From assembly GCF_007197885.1 (NCBI RefSeq), contig NZ_VKKG01000001.1:972463-1036462 (forward strand): a stretch of 64,000 bases of DNA. Direction: 5' to 3'. The stretch's first letter is position 1. Each line of letters opens with the position of its first letter. A program made the translations under genes and the position numbers. The notes below the pieces were generated by a model, which saw only the letters and a list, made by a program, of their open reading frames with translations, was not told the origin of the DNA and did not search any database. This DNA comes from Tessaracoccus rhinocerotis (GTDB lineage: Bacteria > Actinomycetota > Actinomycetes > Propionibacteriales > Propionibacteriaceae). Shown here in pieces: positions 17,893 through 25,866 of the stretch.

Positions 17893-18416
17893 TCTGGTTC
17901 CTCCTCGTCAGCCAGGTGGGCAGAGGTGCGTAGTGCGGCGAGGCCGCGGCGGGCATGCGAGGCGACTGTTCCCATGGGAATGCCGAGCTCTTCGGAGACC
18001 TGTCTGGTGGTGCGGTCCTCGAAGTAGCGCAGCATCAGCACGGCCCGCTGCAAGCGGGGCAGCTTGGCCAGTGCCCGGAGCAGGTCGGCACGCTGGGCAT
18101 GGCCGTCATCGTCGACGGTGAAGGCGTCGGGGTGGATCTCGGCCGGCACCTCCTTGCGCCAGTTGAGGCGCCGCCACCAGGACACGTAGGTGCGGTAGAT
18201 GGTGGTGCGGACATAGGCTTCGAAGTGGCGGTCGTTGTCGAAGGTCGAGTACCTGGTCCAGGTCTTGGACAGTGCCGTCTGCACCAGGTCCTCGGCATGC
18301 TGCTCGTCACCGGTCAGCAGCCAGGCAGCCCACCAGAGCTCGCCCCCGCGCTCGTCGACGTAGCGGTCGAACGCGGCAGCCGAGTCCTCGGCGATCCCCG
18401 CCACAGCAGCCTCCAT
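17889..18416 (-). CDS. ECF sigma factor, SigE family (copy B)
   Basis: A 175-residue sigma factor. Region 2 contains WWAAWLLTGDEQHAEDLVQT and YVRTTIYRTYVSWWRRLNW; region 4 contains LPRLQRAVLMLRYFEDR and the helix-turn-helix QVSEELGIPMGTVASHARRG. I chose the ATG at 18416 because it begins just before the conserved region; the frame is open 33 codons further upstream and the ribosome site is weak, so the start is uncertain. It is first in the quartet and overlaps membrane protein B by four bases. It begins 115 bp after the stop of nrtR on the same strand. Confidence 0.88.
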   Translation of the reverse strand: MEAAVAGIAEDSAAAFDRYVDERGGELWWAAWLLTGDEQHAEDLVQTALSKTWTRYSTFDNDRHFEAYVRTTIYRTYVSWWRRLNWRKEVPAEIHPDAFTVDDDGHAQRADLLRALAKLPRLQRAVLMLRYFEDRTTRQVSEELGIPMGTVASHARRGLAALRTSAHLADEEEPE

Positions 18417-18531
18417 ACCCACCCAGACGAGGTGGGACACCCGTTTTGATGCACCAGCCTCGGAAGTTCCTGCACATCCTTGCGGATCAGGCTCCCGACT
18501 GTGGCCCCAGCGCAAGAGTCCTGCGCCAGGG

Positions 18532-19260
18532 TCAGGCGTCGGGGCGGAAGACTGCGAACGGGTCGGTGACCACTAGGTGCGGATCACGGAACCGGAAGCG
18601 ACGCGCCGGTCGGCCGCCCCTGGCACCCGGCTCGGTTTTCGTGCCGGTGTCCACCAGCTGGCCCCGCCGGGTCAGCACCCGCTGCAGGTTGGTGGCCGCG
18701 ACGTCGTAGCCAAGGGCCGCGGCGTAGACGTCGCGCAGCTCGGCGATGGTGAACTCGGCGGGCATGAGCGCGAAACCGAGGTTGGTGTAGCTGAGCTTGG
18801 CGCGCAGGCGCAGCACGGCCTCGGCGACGACGTCGGCGTGGTCGAACGCCATCTCTGGCAGTTCGTCGACGTCGACCCACGCGGCGTGCGGCGGCAGGTC
18901 GGTGTCGATGGAGGTGGGCACCAGCCCGAGGTAGAAGGTGGCGATGGTGCGCTGGGCGGGGTCGCGGTCGGGGTCGGACTCGGTCCCGAGCTGCTCCAGA
19001 TGGGCCAGTCCCTCGACGTCGAGCTTCTCCGCCAGGTGGCGCAGCACCGACTCCTCCAACGACTCCCCCGGCTCCACGGGACCGCTGGGCAGCGCGTGCA
19101 GGCCCTCGAACGGCGGGGTCACCCGCCGCGCCAGCAGCACGTAGAGCCGCGGCGGCGCACCGACGTCGGCGGCCCTGCGCACCTGCAGGACGGCGCCGAT
19201 CGCCTCGTGCCGGTAGAGCGGGACGCCGACCGCATCGCGGATCGGGTTCTTGGCGGTCAT
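18532..19260 (-). CDS. nrtR: NrtR-type Nudix regulator of NAD synthesis
   Basis: A 242-residue regulator. The N-terminal Nudix-like domain (about 10-150) has a degenerate Nudix box ([20 protein letters not shown]), in which the catalytic E-x-x-E-E pattern is altered, as expected for a sensor rather than a hydrolase. The C-terminal winged helix (about 155-240) includes [18 protein letters not shown] and ends in the [11 protein letters not shown] wing. NrtR proteins bind ADP-ribose or related ligands and repress NAD biosynthesis genes. It is divergent from nadABC with a candidate operator between them. The ATG at 19260 is preferred over an upstream TTG at 19281, which lies in that operator. Confidence 0.87.
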   Translation of the reverse strand: MTAKNPIRDAVGVPLYRHEAIGAVLQVRRAADVGAPPRLYVLLARRVTPPFEGLHALPSGPVEPGESLEESVLRHLAEKLDVEGLAHLEQLGTESDPDRDPAQRTIATFYLGLVPTSIDTDLPPHAAWVDVDELPEMAFDHADVVAEAVLRLRAKLSYTNLGFALMPAEFTIAELRDVYAAALGYDVAATNLQRVLTRRGQLVDTGTKTEPGARGGRPARRFRFRDPHLVVTDPFAVFRPDA

Positions 19261-19272
19261 GTTCGGAATGCT

Positions 19273-19286
19273 ACTGTTCAATCAGT
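19273..19286. promoter_or_regulatory. Candidate NrtR operator
   Basis: ACTG and CAGT flank a 6-nt spacer (ACTGTTCAATCAGT) in the 63-bp gap between the divergent nrtR and nadA genes. A shared operator here would control both genes. The arms are short and I cannot compare it with other sites. Confidence 0.4.
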
Positions 19287-19323
19287 TTTAGTCTCTCAGG
19301 CGATAACCGAAGGAGCAGGAGAC

Positions 19324-20337
19324 ATGACGCTGACACAGGACCCGGCAGTGTGGAGCCCGGCGGAGATCTCGCAGTGGCAGGAGCGCGTCCACGCCCTCGC
19401 CCGGGAGCGGGACGCGGTGATCCTGGCGCACAACTACCAGTCGCCGATCATCCAGGACGTCGCCCACCACGTCGGTGACTCCCTCGCGCTCTCCCGCATC
19501 GCGGCCACCTCCGACGCGTCGACCATCGTGTTCGCTGGCGTGCACTTCATGGCCGAGACCGCCAAGATCCTCTCCCCCGACAAGCGGGTGCTGATCCCGG
19601 ACCAGGCCGCGGGCTGCTCACTCGCCGACACCATCAACGCGGAGCAGCTGCGCGCCTGGAAGGCCGAGCACCCGGGCGCCGTCGTCGTCAGCTACGTCAA
19701 CACCACGGCCGAGGTGAAGGCCGAGACCGACGTCTGCTGCACCAGCTCCAACGCCGTCGACGTCGTGCGCTCCATCCCCGCCGACCGGGAGATCCTGTTC
19801 CTGCCGGACCAGTTCCTCGGCGCCCACGTCCGCAGGCAGACCGGCCGCGAGAACATCCACGTGTGGCTGGGCGAGTGCCACGTCCACGCCGACATCTCCC
19901 CCACAGACCTTGTCGACGCCGTGCGCGACAACCCGGAGGCCGACCTCTACGTCCACCCCGAGTGCGGCTGCACCACCAGCGCGCTGTGGCTGGCCGAGTC
20001 CGGCGAGCTGCCCGCAGAGCGCACCCACGTGCTGTCCACCGGCGGCATGCTCGACGCCGCCCGACGCGAGTCGTCCCGCCAGGTGCTGGTGGCCACCGAG
20101 GTTGGGATGCTGCACCAGCTGCGCCTGGCCAACCCGAACACCGAGTTCCGCGCAGTGAATCCCGAGGCGGCCTGCCCGTTCATGAAGCTGAACACCCCCG
20201 CGAAGCTCGAGGCCTGCCTCGGGGAGCCCGCCCTCACGCGGGAGTTCGAGGTCGACGTCCCGCCCGAGATCGCCGCCCGCGCCCGCCTCGCGGTCGAGAA
20301 GATGGTGGCGATCGGCAACCCCGGCGGCGGCGAATGA
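19324..20337 (+). CDS. nadA: Quinolinate synthase A
   Basis: A 337-residue iron-sulfur enzyme that condenses iminoaspartate with dihydroxyacetone phosphate to quinolinate. Visible motifs are the substrate site ILAHNYQ near residue 40, and Cys ligands of the 4Fe-4S cluster in [18 protein letters not shown] and EAACPFMK. The Cys pairs are as expected for the actinobacterial type. The ATG at 19324 follows GAAGGAGCAGGAG. The stop codon overlaps the nadB start by four bases, so nadA, nadB and nadC form a tightly coupled operon, probably controlled by the divergent nrtR. Confidence 0.95.
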   Translation: MTLTQDPAVWSPAEISQWQERVHALARERDAVILAHNYQSPIIQDVAHHVGDSLALSRIAATSDASTIVFAGVHFMAETAKILSPDKRVLIPDQAAGCSLADTINAEQLRAWKAEHPGAVVVSYVNTTAEVKAETDVCCTSSNAVDVVRSIPADREILFLPDQFLGAHVRRQTGRENIHVWLGECHVHADISPTDLVDAVRDNPEADLYVHPECGCTTSALWLAESGELPAERTHVLSTGGMLDAARRESSRQVLVATEVGMLHQLRLANPNTEFRAVNPEAACPFMKLNTPAKLEACLGEPALTREFEVDVPPEIAARARLAVEKMVAIGNPGGGE

Positions 20338-21953
20338 TGCTCCCGGCGCCCGCCCCGGTGGGGGCGGAGCGCACGGGCGTCGTGGTGGTCGGGACCGGCG
20401 CGGCCGGCCTGTCCGCGCTGCTGCACCTCGCGGCCGCCGACGTCGACTGCATCGCCATCACCCGGGGGGCCGCCACGGACTCGGCGACGGCGTGGGCCCA
20501 GGGCGGGCTGGCCGCGGTCTGGGACGAGGCGGACTCCCTCGAGGCCCACGTCACCGACACCCTCGTCGCCGGTGCGGGGCTGTGCGACGAGGCGGCCGTG
20601 CGCGAGCTCGTCGCCGCCGCGCCGGGCGCGATCCGTCGCCTCCTGCGGCTCGGCGCCCGGTTCGACCTGGACGCCTCGGGCGCCATCGACCTCCACCTCG
20701 AGGGCGGTCACGGCGCCCGCCGCATCATCCACGCCGACGGCGACGCCTCGGGCGCCGAGGTGGAGCGGGCCCTGTGGGCCGCGCTCTCGCTCGCGCTGCA
20801 GGGTTCGCGCACCAGCGTCCGGGAGCACACGCGCCTGGTCGACGTCCTCACCGACGCCGCCGGCCACGCGTGCGGGGTCCGCGTCCTGGCCGCCGACGGG
20901 TCCGTTCGCGACATCCTGGCCGACGCCGTCGTGCTCGCCACCGGCGGCATCGGCCAGCTGTGGCCGGTGACCAGCAACCCGCCAGGCGCCACCGGCGACG
21001 GCGTGGCCGCGGCCCTGCGCGCGGGCGCCGATGTCTGCGACCTGGAGTTCGTGCAGTTCCACCCCACCGTCCTGGCCGACGAGTCCGCCACCAGCCGCGG
21101 CGTGCTGGTGAGCGAGGCTGCCCGGGGGGAGGGAGCTGTGCTGCGCGACGGCGCCGGCACGCCGATCATGGCGGGCGTGCACCCGCAGGCGGACCTGGCC
21201 CCGCGCGACGTCGTCTCCGCTGCGATCATCGCCCACCTCGCGCGCACCGGCGAGCCGCACGCGTTCCTGGATGCCACCGCCTTCGGGGCGAAGGTGTGGG
21301 AGCAGCACTTCCCCGGGATCCTGCACCTGTGCCGGGACCGCGGCATCGACCCGGTCACCCAAACGATCCCCGTCCACCCGGCGGCGCACTACGCGTGCGG
21401 CGGCGTGGTGGCGGACCTGGCGGGCCGAACGTCGCTGCCGGGGCTGTTCGCCGTCGGGGAGGTCGCCGCCACCGGGGTGCAGGGCGCCAACCGCCTGGCC
21501 TCGAACTCGCTGACGGAGGCGCTCGTGGCCGGGGACCGCGTCGGGGCGCTGCTCGCGTCCGGCCGCCCGAACCCCGGCCGGCCCGCCCTCCGCGGGACGG
21601 TTGGGGCGATCGCCGCCGACGCCCTGCCCGGCATCCGCTCGGCCATGCAGCGCCACGCCTTCGTCGCCAGGTCGGCAGCAGGCCTGGCCGCGCTCGGTTC
21701 GGAGCTGACGGCCTTCGGAAGGTGGACGGGCCCGGTGGACGGGACGACCCTCACCGCCACGAACCTCCACACCGTCGCGACGGTGCTGGCCGCGGCTGCC
21801 GCTGAGCGCACCGAGTCCCGCGGGGCCCACCGTCGCGACGACTTCCCCGGGACGTCACAGGCCTGGGAGCGCCGGATCGTCGCCACGCTGGGCGACGGCG
21901 AGGTTCGCCTGAACACGAAACCCCTGTTCACCTCAGAGAGGACTGCAGCATGA
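20334..21953 (+). CDS. nadB: L-aspartate oxidase
   Basis: A 539-residue FAD enzyme that oxidises L-aspartate to iminoaspartate for NadA. It has the dinucleotide motif [12 protein letters not shown], the conserved [11 protein letters not shown] segment, [16 protein letters not shown], the second FAD region ATGGIGQLW and FHPTVLADE near the catalytic Arg region. [20 protein letters not shown] and [10 protein letters not shown] close the substrate domain. The C-terminal helical domain is shorter than in E. coli. Start and end overlap nadA and nadC by four bases each. Confidence 0.94.
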   Translation: MMLPAPAPVGAERTGVVVVGTGAAGLSALLHLAAADVDCIAITRGAATDSATAWAQGGLAAVWDEADSLEAHVTDTLVAGAGLCDEAAVRELVAAAPGAIRRLLRLGARFDLDASGAIDLHLEGGHGARRIIHADGDASGAEVERALWAALSLALQGSRTSVREHTRLVDVLTDAAGHACGVRVLAADGSVRDILADAVVLATGGIGQLWPVTSNPPGATGDGVAAALRAGADVCDLEFVQFHPTVLADESATSRGVLVSEAARGEGAVLRDGAGTPIMAGVHPQADLAPRDVVSAAIIAHLARTGEPHAFLDATAFGAKVWEQHFPGILHLCRDRGIDPVTQTIPVHPAAHYACGGVVADLAGRTSLPGLFAVGEVAATGVQGANRLASNSLTEALVAGDRVGALLASGRPNPGRPALRGTVGAIAADALPGIRSAMQRHAFVARSAAGLAALGSELTAFGRWTGPVDGTTLTATNLHTVATVLAAAAAERTESRGAHRRDDFPGTSQAWERRIVATLGDGEVRLNTKPLFTSERTAA

Positions 21954-22819
21954 TCGATGCCTGGAACGCCGTGGACGAAGCCGAGGTGCGCCGTCTCATC
22001 GACGTCGCCCTCGACGAGGACCTCCGCCTCGGCCCCGACGTGACGACGCTGGCCACAGTCAGCGCCGAGGCCGTCGGGACCGCCCACGTGGTGGCGCGTG
22101 AGCCGGGGGTGGTCGCCGGCGTGCCGGTGGCCGCGGCGGTCCTGCGCGAGGTTGCCGATCGGATGGGCCTGCAGGCCTCGAGCGTCGTGGTTCGGGGAGA
22201 CGGGTCGCGGGTGGCGGCGGGCGACGTGGTGCTCAGCGTCGTGGGTCCCCTGCGTTGCCTGCTCACTGCCGAGCGGACACTGCTCAACTTCCTCGGCCAG
22301 CTCTCAGGTGTGGCGACGGCGACCGCACGTTGGAGCGACGTCCTGGCCGGCACCGGCGCAGTCGTGCGCGACACCCGCAAGACCGTGCCCGGGCTGCGCT
22401 CGCTGCAGAAGTACGCCGTCGTCTGCGGTGGCGGCGCGAACCACCGGATGGCGCTGGGGGACGCAGCCCTCATCAAGGACAACCACGTCGCGGCCGCCGG
22501 CTCCGTCGCCGCCGCGTACCGCGCGGTGAAGGAGCGCGCGCCGGAGATCGAGGTGGAGGTGGAGTGCGACACCCTCGAGCAGGTCCGCGAGGCGGTCGAG
22601 GCCGGCGCGGAGCTCATCCTGCTGGACAACTTCAGCCTCGCCGACACCGTCGCCGCCGTGGCGCTGTGCCGGGAGGCCGGCGTCCGGACCGAGGCGAGCG
22701 GCGGGCTTACCCTGGATCGGGCCGCCGAGGTGGCCCGGACCGGGGTGGACTTCATCGCCGTCGGCGCGCTGACGCACTCGGCACCGGTGCTGGACCTCGG
22801 GCTCGACATGGCCGGTTGA
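21950..22819 (+). CDS. nadC: Quinolinate phosphoribosyltransferase (decarboxylating)
   Basis: A 289-residue enzyme that converts quinolinate and PRPP to nicotinate mononucleotide. Conserved motifs are DTRKTVPGLR, the Arg/His/Lys block KYAVVCGGGANHRMALGDA with IKDNH, then EVEVECDTLEQ, ILLDNF and SGGLTLDRAAE. TGVDFIAVGALTHSA completes the barrel. The length is typical. It is the third gene of the coupled nad operon and ends 39 bp before the convergent PAP2 gene; I see no strong terminator in that gap. Confidence 0.95.
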   Translation: MIDAWNAVDEAEVRRLIDVALDEDLRLGPDVTTLATVSAEAVGTAHVVAREPGVVAGVPVAAAVLREVADRMGLQASSVVVRGDGSRVAAGDVVLSVVGPLRCLLTAERTLLNFLGQLSGVATATARWSDVLAGTGAVVRDTRKTVPGLRSLQKYAVVCGGGANHRMALGDAALIKDNHVAAAGSVAAAYRAVKERAPEIEVEVECDTLEQVREAVEAGAELILLDNFSLADTVAAVALCREAGVRTEASGGLTLDRAAEVARTGVDFIAVGALTHSAPVLDLGLDMAG

Positions 22820-22858
22820 GGCACGAGGCGTCACTGAGTTCGTCGGAGGATGCGCGAC

Positions 22859-23620
22859 TCACTCGATCGCGCTGGCCCCTCCACCGATTCGGCGGCGATC
22901 GCCCTGTTCCTCGACGGGCCCGATCTCGGTCCTTCGGCGCACCGTACGCCACACTCGGTGACAGGCGATGACCACCGCCAGCCACGCGAGGCCGATGGCC
23001 CACGCTCCCAGCACGTCGCTGAGCCAGTGGTGCCCGAGGTACACGCGTGTCAGTCCCATGGAAATGGAGTAGACGGTTGCCAGCACGCCGACCAGGACTT
23101 TGAGCCACAGCCCGCGATCCCAGAGGTGGCGGATCAGTAGGTAGGCGAGGATGCCGGCGATCACGAGCGCGTTGAGGCTGTGCCCGCTGGGGAAGCTCAT
23201 GGACGACTCGTGGGGCGGAATCGCCTCCTCGATGGGTGGTCTGGCCCGCCCGAAGTAACCCTTGCCCACGACGGTGATCAGCAGCGAACCGAGCGCGGCG
23301 ACCAGCGCGAGCACGAGCGGGGTGACGTCGCGCCAGCGCCAGGAGAGGAAGACGACCACCAGACCAGTGACGATCGGCTGCCAGAGCGGACCGCCCGTGT
23401 TCGAGTACCAGGCGACGAAGGCTGTCAGGCCGGGGGTTCGCGCGTCGATCGCCCACTCGAGCACCGGGCGGTCCCAGGCGGCAATGCCGTCCTCGTCGGC
23501 CACCGACTCCACGATCTCCCCGACGAGCTCGGTCAGGCCGAGGACGATCCCGAGTGCCACGCCCAGGATCACAACCAGGATCGCTCCCGTCCGAGTCTTT
23601 GCCGTCAACTCCATCCGCAC
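22859..23620 (-). CDS. PAP2-family membrane phosphatase
   Basis: A 253-residue membrane protein with about six hydrophobic segments. The three-part phosphatase motif is complete: KGYFGRARPP, then SFPSGHSLNA, then GLTRVYLGHHWLSDVLGA. These enzymes dephosphorylate lipid phosphates such as undecaprenyl diphosphate or phosphatidic acid at the outer membrane face. The C-terminal tail is charged and cytoplasmic. The start is a GTG at 23620 or the ATG two codons later. It is convergent with nadC and divergent from the epimerase-like gene. Confidence 0.9.
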   Translation of the reverse strand: MRMELTAKTRTGAILVVILGVALGIVLGLTELVGEIVESVADEDGIAAWDRPVLEWAIDARTPGLTAFVAWYSNTGGPLWQPIVTGLVVVFLSWRWRDVTPLVLALVAALGSLLITVVGKGYFGRARPPIEEAIPPHESSMSFPSGHSLNALVIAGILAYLLIRHLWDRGLWLKVLVGVLATVYSISMGLTRVYLGHHWLSDVLGAWAIGLAWLAVVIACHRVWRTVRRRTEIGPVEEQGDRRRIGGGASAIE

Positions 23621-23686
23621 ATGATTCCATGAGCTGGTTCCACACCTCCATGAGACGAGCGAACGTGCCTACGGCTACGGTGAGGC

Positions 23687-24658
23687 ATGCGCGTCGTAGT
23701 GATAGGTGGCAGTGGCCACATCGGAAGCTTCTTGGTCCCTCGACTGGTCCGCCTCGGCCACCAGGTGGTCAACATCAGTCGTGGCCAGCGCGCCAGCTAT
23801 GTCGAGGACCCCGCCTGGCAGGAGGTCGAGCACGTCACCGCCGACCGCATCGCAGAGGACGCCGACGGCACCTTCCCCTCACGAGTGGCACGCCTCGAAC
23901 CCGACGCGGTGGTGGACCTGATCGGCTTCACGGTGGAGTCGGAGAAAGCGCTCGTGGACGCGCTGCGTGGGAGGACGGGGCACCTGTTGTACTGCGGTTC
24001 CACCTGGCGGCACGGGCCGAGCCAGAGGGTCCCGATCCGGGAGGACGACCCGACGCCTGCACTGGGCGACTACGGCGCCGCGAAGGCCGCCACCGCCGCG
24101 ATGCTGAAGGCGGAGACGGCCTCCGGTGGGCTGGACGCCACGTCGCTGCACCCCGGCCACATCGTCGGACCGGGCTGGCACCCGATCGGGCCGCTGGGCA
24201 ACGCGGACCCGTCGGTTTGGTGGAAGCTATCGGCCGGAGAGCCCCTGCCCATTCCGGGGATCGGCACGGACTTCATGCACCACGTCCACGCCGACGACGT
24301 CGCGCAGGGCTTCGAGCTCGCCCTCACCAACCGCGAGGCTGCCGCGGGCGAGGACTTCAATCTGGTCGCACCGTCCGCGCTCAATGTCCGCGGCTACGCC
24401 ACCGTCGCCGCGTCATGGTTCGGCCGGAGCGCCGACCTGAGGTCGGTCACGTGGGACGAGTTCCGCCGGACGACCAGCCAGGAGTTCCACGACTCCAGCT
24501 GGAACCACCTCGTCAGGGACCACTACTTCAGTATCGACAAGGCCCGCACCATGCTGGGCTACAACCCCGGCCACGAGCCTGAAGCAGCCATCCTCGAGGC
24601 CGTGCGCTGGCTCATCGAGAACGACCGCCTCCACGTCGCAACCCCGCTCACCGTCTAG
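23687..24658 (+). CDS. NAD-dependent epimerase/dehydratase family protein
   Basis: A 323-residue extended SDR. The N-terminal Rossmann motif is GGSGHIGSFL; a serine-containing YCGSTWRHG strand follows, and the catalytic Tyr-Lys pair is likely Y-G-A-A-K. HPGHIVGPGW and DFMHHVHADDVAQGF are the typical late motifs that shape the substrate pocket. Proteins of this type act on nucleotide sugars or similar compounds. No sugar genes lie nearby, so the substrate is unknown. It stands alone: divergent from the PAP2 gene and convergent with sigma C. Confidence 0.8.
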   Translation: MRVVVIGGSGHIGSFLVPRLVRLGHQVVNISRGQRASYVEDPAWQEVEHVTADRIAEDADGTFPSRVARLEPDAVVDLIGFTVESEKALVDALRGRTGHLLYCGSTWRHGPSQRVPIREDDPTPALGDYGAAKAATAAMLKAETASGGLDATSLHPGHIVGPGWHPIGPLGNADPSVWWKLSAGEPLPIPGIGTDFMHHVHADDVAQGFELALTNREAAAGEDFNLVAPSALNVRGYATVAASWFGRSADLRSVTWDEFRRTTSQEFHDSSWNHLVRDHYFSIDKARTMLGYNPGHEPEAAILEAVRWLIENDRLHVATPLTV

Positions 24659-24678
24659 GCCCTCCGTCGTGTGCGGCC

Positions 24679-25179
24679 TCAGGTCAGGTGTCCGGAGCGG
24701 CGCAGGGCGCTGCGGCCGCGACTGGAGTGCGTCTTCACCGCCCCCACCGTGATCCCGAGCTCCTGGGCGATGTCCTTCAGGCTGCGGTCCTCGAGGTACT
24801 GAAGCACGATCACGGCCCGCTGCATCCGCGGCAGGTCGTCGAGGGCGCGGAGCACGTCGAGCCGCAGCGCCGACTCCTGGTCGTCCTCGCCGGGTGGCTC
24901 GGGCATGGACTCGACGGCGAACTCACCGCGCCAGCTCTTGCGCCGCCACCAGGAGACGAAGGTGCGGTAGATCACCGTACGGACGTAGGCCTCGAACTCG
25001 CCGTCGTCGTTGAAGGACTCGTAGCGGAAGTAGCACTTCGACAGGGCGGTCTGGACGAGGTCCTCGGCGTGCTGGCGGTCCCCCACGAGCAGCCAGGCGG
25101 CGCGCCAGAGCCGGGAGCCGCGGTCCGCGATGAAGCGCTCCAGACCGCGCTGGTCCACCGTCGCACCCTCCGGCGTCAT
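24679..25179 (-). CDS. ECF sigma factor, SigE family (copy C)
   Basis: A 166-residue sigma factor. Region 2 has SRLWRAAWLLVGDRQHAEDL and YVRTVIYRTFVSWWRRKSW; region 4 has LPRMQRAVIVLQYLEDR and the helix-turn-helix DIAQELGITVGAVKTHSSRG. The ATG at 25179 lies four bases after the stop of membrane protein C and has a weak ribosome site, so it is probably translated by coupling. The gene order (membrane protein first, sigma second) matches copy A in the 13-18 kb quartet. The gene ends 20 bp from the convergent epimerase-like gene. Confidence 0.9.
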   Translation of the reverse strand: MTPEGATVDQRGLERFIADRGSRLWRAAWLLVGDRQHAEDLVQTALSKCYFRYESFNDDGEFEAYVRTVIYRTFVSWWRRKSWRGEFAVESMPEPPGEDDQESALRLDVLRALDDLPRMQRAVIVLQYLEDRSLKDIAQELGITVGAVKTHSSRGRSALRRSGHLT

Positions 25180-25183
25180 GGCA

Positions 25184-25783
25184 CTATTCAACGCCAAGAT
25201 GCTCCCGGAGCTGGGAAGCCACGTCGGGACCAGGCGTCCACACCATGAATCCGTCAGCTCGTCTCCAGAGATAGGACAGTTCACCGGGCAGCAAGGAGAC
25301 CTGCCACAGCTCGGCCCTCGCGTCGTCGTCAGTCGCCAGTACCAAAGCTGAGTCCTCGTACGCCCAACCGCCGCTGGAGTCGGGCCAGGAGTCTCGCAGC
25401 ATCGACGTCGCCACTGAACGCACCAACTCAGCGGGCAGTTCAATCTCCCGCGGGTCCTCAGCCAGGACCGTACCGGTGCAGACGACGCCACGGACGAACG
25501 CCTCCGGCCTGTCCACCCCAACCGCCGGCTCCAGCACGTTCGTCGAGTTGCACAGGGCGACGGCGTGGGTGGTCTCCACGTCCGCGGGCAGCGCGTCGAT
25601 CGGCCCCGCCCCGAGGTTCATGCCGAGCGGCACCGCCAGCGCGAGCACGACGACGCCCACCGCCCCCGCCGCGATCCCCCGGCGCCGACGCCGTCGGCGG
25701 CGGGCGCCATCGAGCCACCCGTCCGTCCCGGGGGTCGGGGGGACGATGCGCTCCAGCACCTGCGCGAACTCGTCGTCCTTCAC
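25184..25783 (-). CDS. Putative membrane anti-sigma partner (copy C, short)
   Basis: At 199 residues this is the smallest of the four. The tail (about 1-35, KDDEFAQVL ... GWLDGARRRRRRRR) and membrane helix (about 36-56) match the other copies. The ectodomain lacks the first block with V-W-L-C-G. It keeps only the second block: a Cys pair in VALCNS and VVCTGT, then ELWQVSLLPGE and MVWTPGPDVASQL. It therefore defines that block as an independent unit. It is separated by 83 bp from membrane protein D upstream and by 4 bp from sigma C downstream. Confidence 0.6.
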   Translation of the reverse strand: MKDDEFAQVLERIVPPTPGTDGWLDGARRRRRRRRGIAAGAVGVVVLALAVPLGMNLGAGPIDALPADVETTHAVALCNSTNVLEPAVGVDRPEAFVRGVVCTGTVLAEDPREIELPAELVRSVATSMLRDSWPDSSGGWAYEDSALVLATDDDARAELWQVSLLPGELSYLWRRADGFMVWTPGPDVASQLREHLGVE

Positions 25784-25866
25784 GAACCGACCACCTCCGA
25801 GGGTTCCTGCCGCCTGACACCCAACCTAACGAGGACGGGCGGTGCGCAGGTTGACACCACGCCGCC

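Noticed and set aside
18577..19323. N-terminal extension of nadA back to 18577
   Set aside because: It is antisense to nrtR and not conserved; nadA starts at 19324 with a ribosome site.
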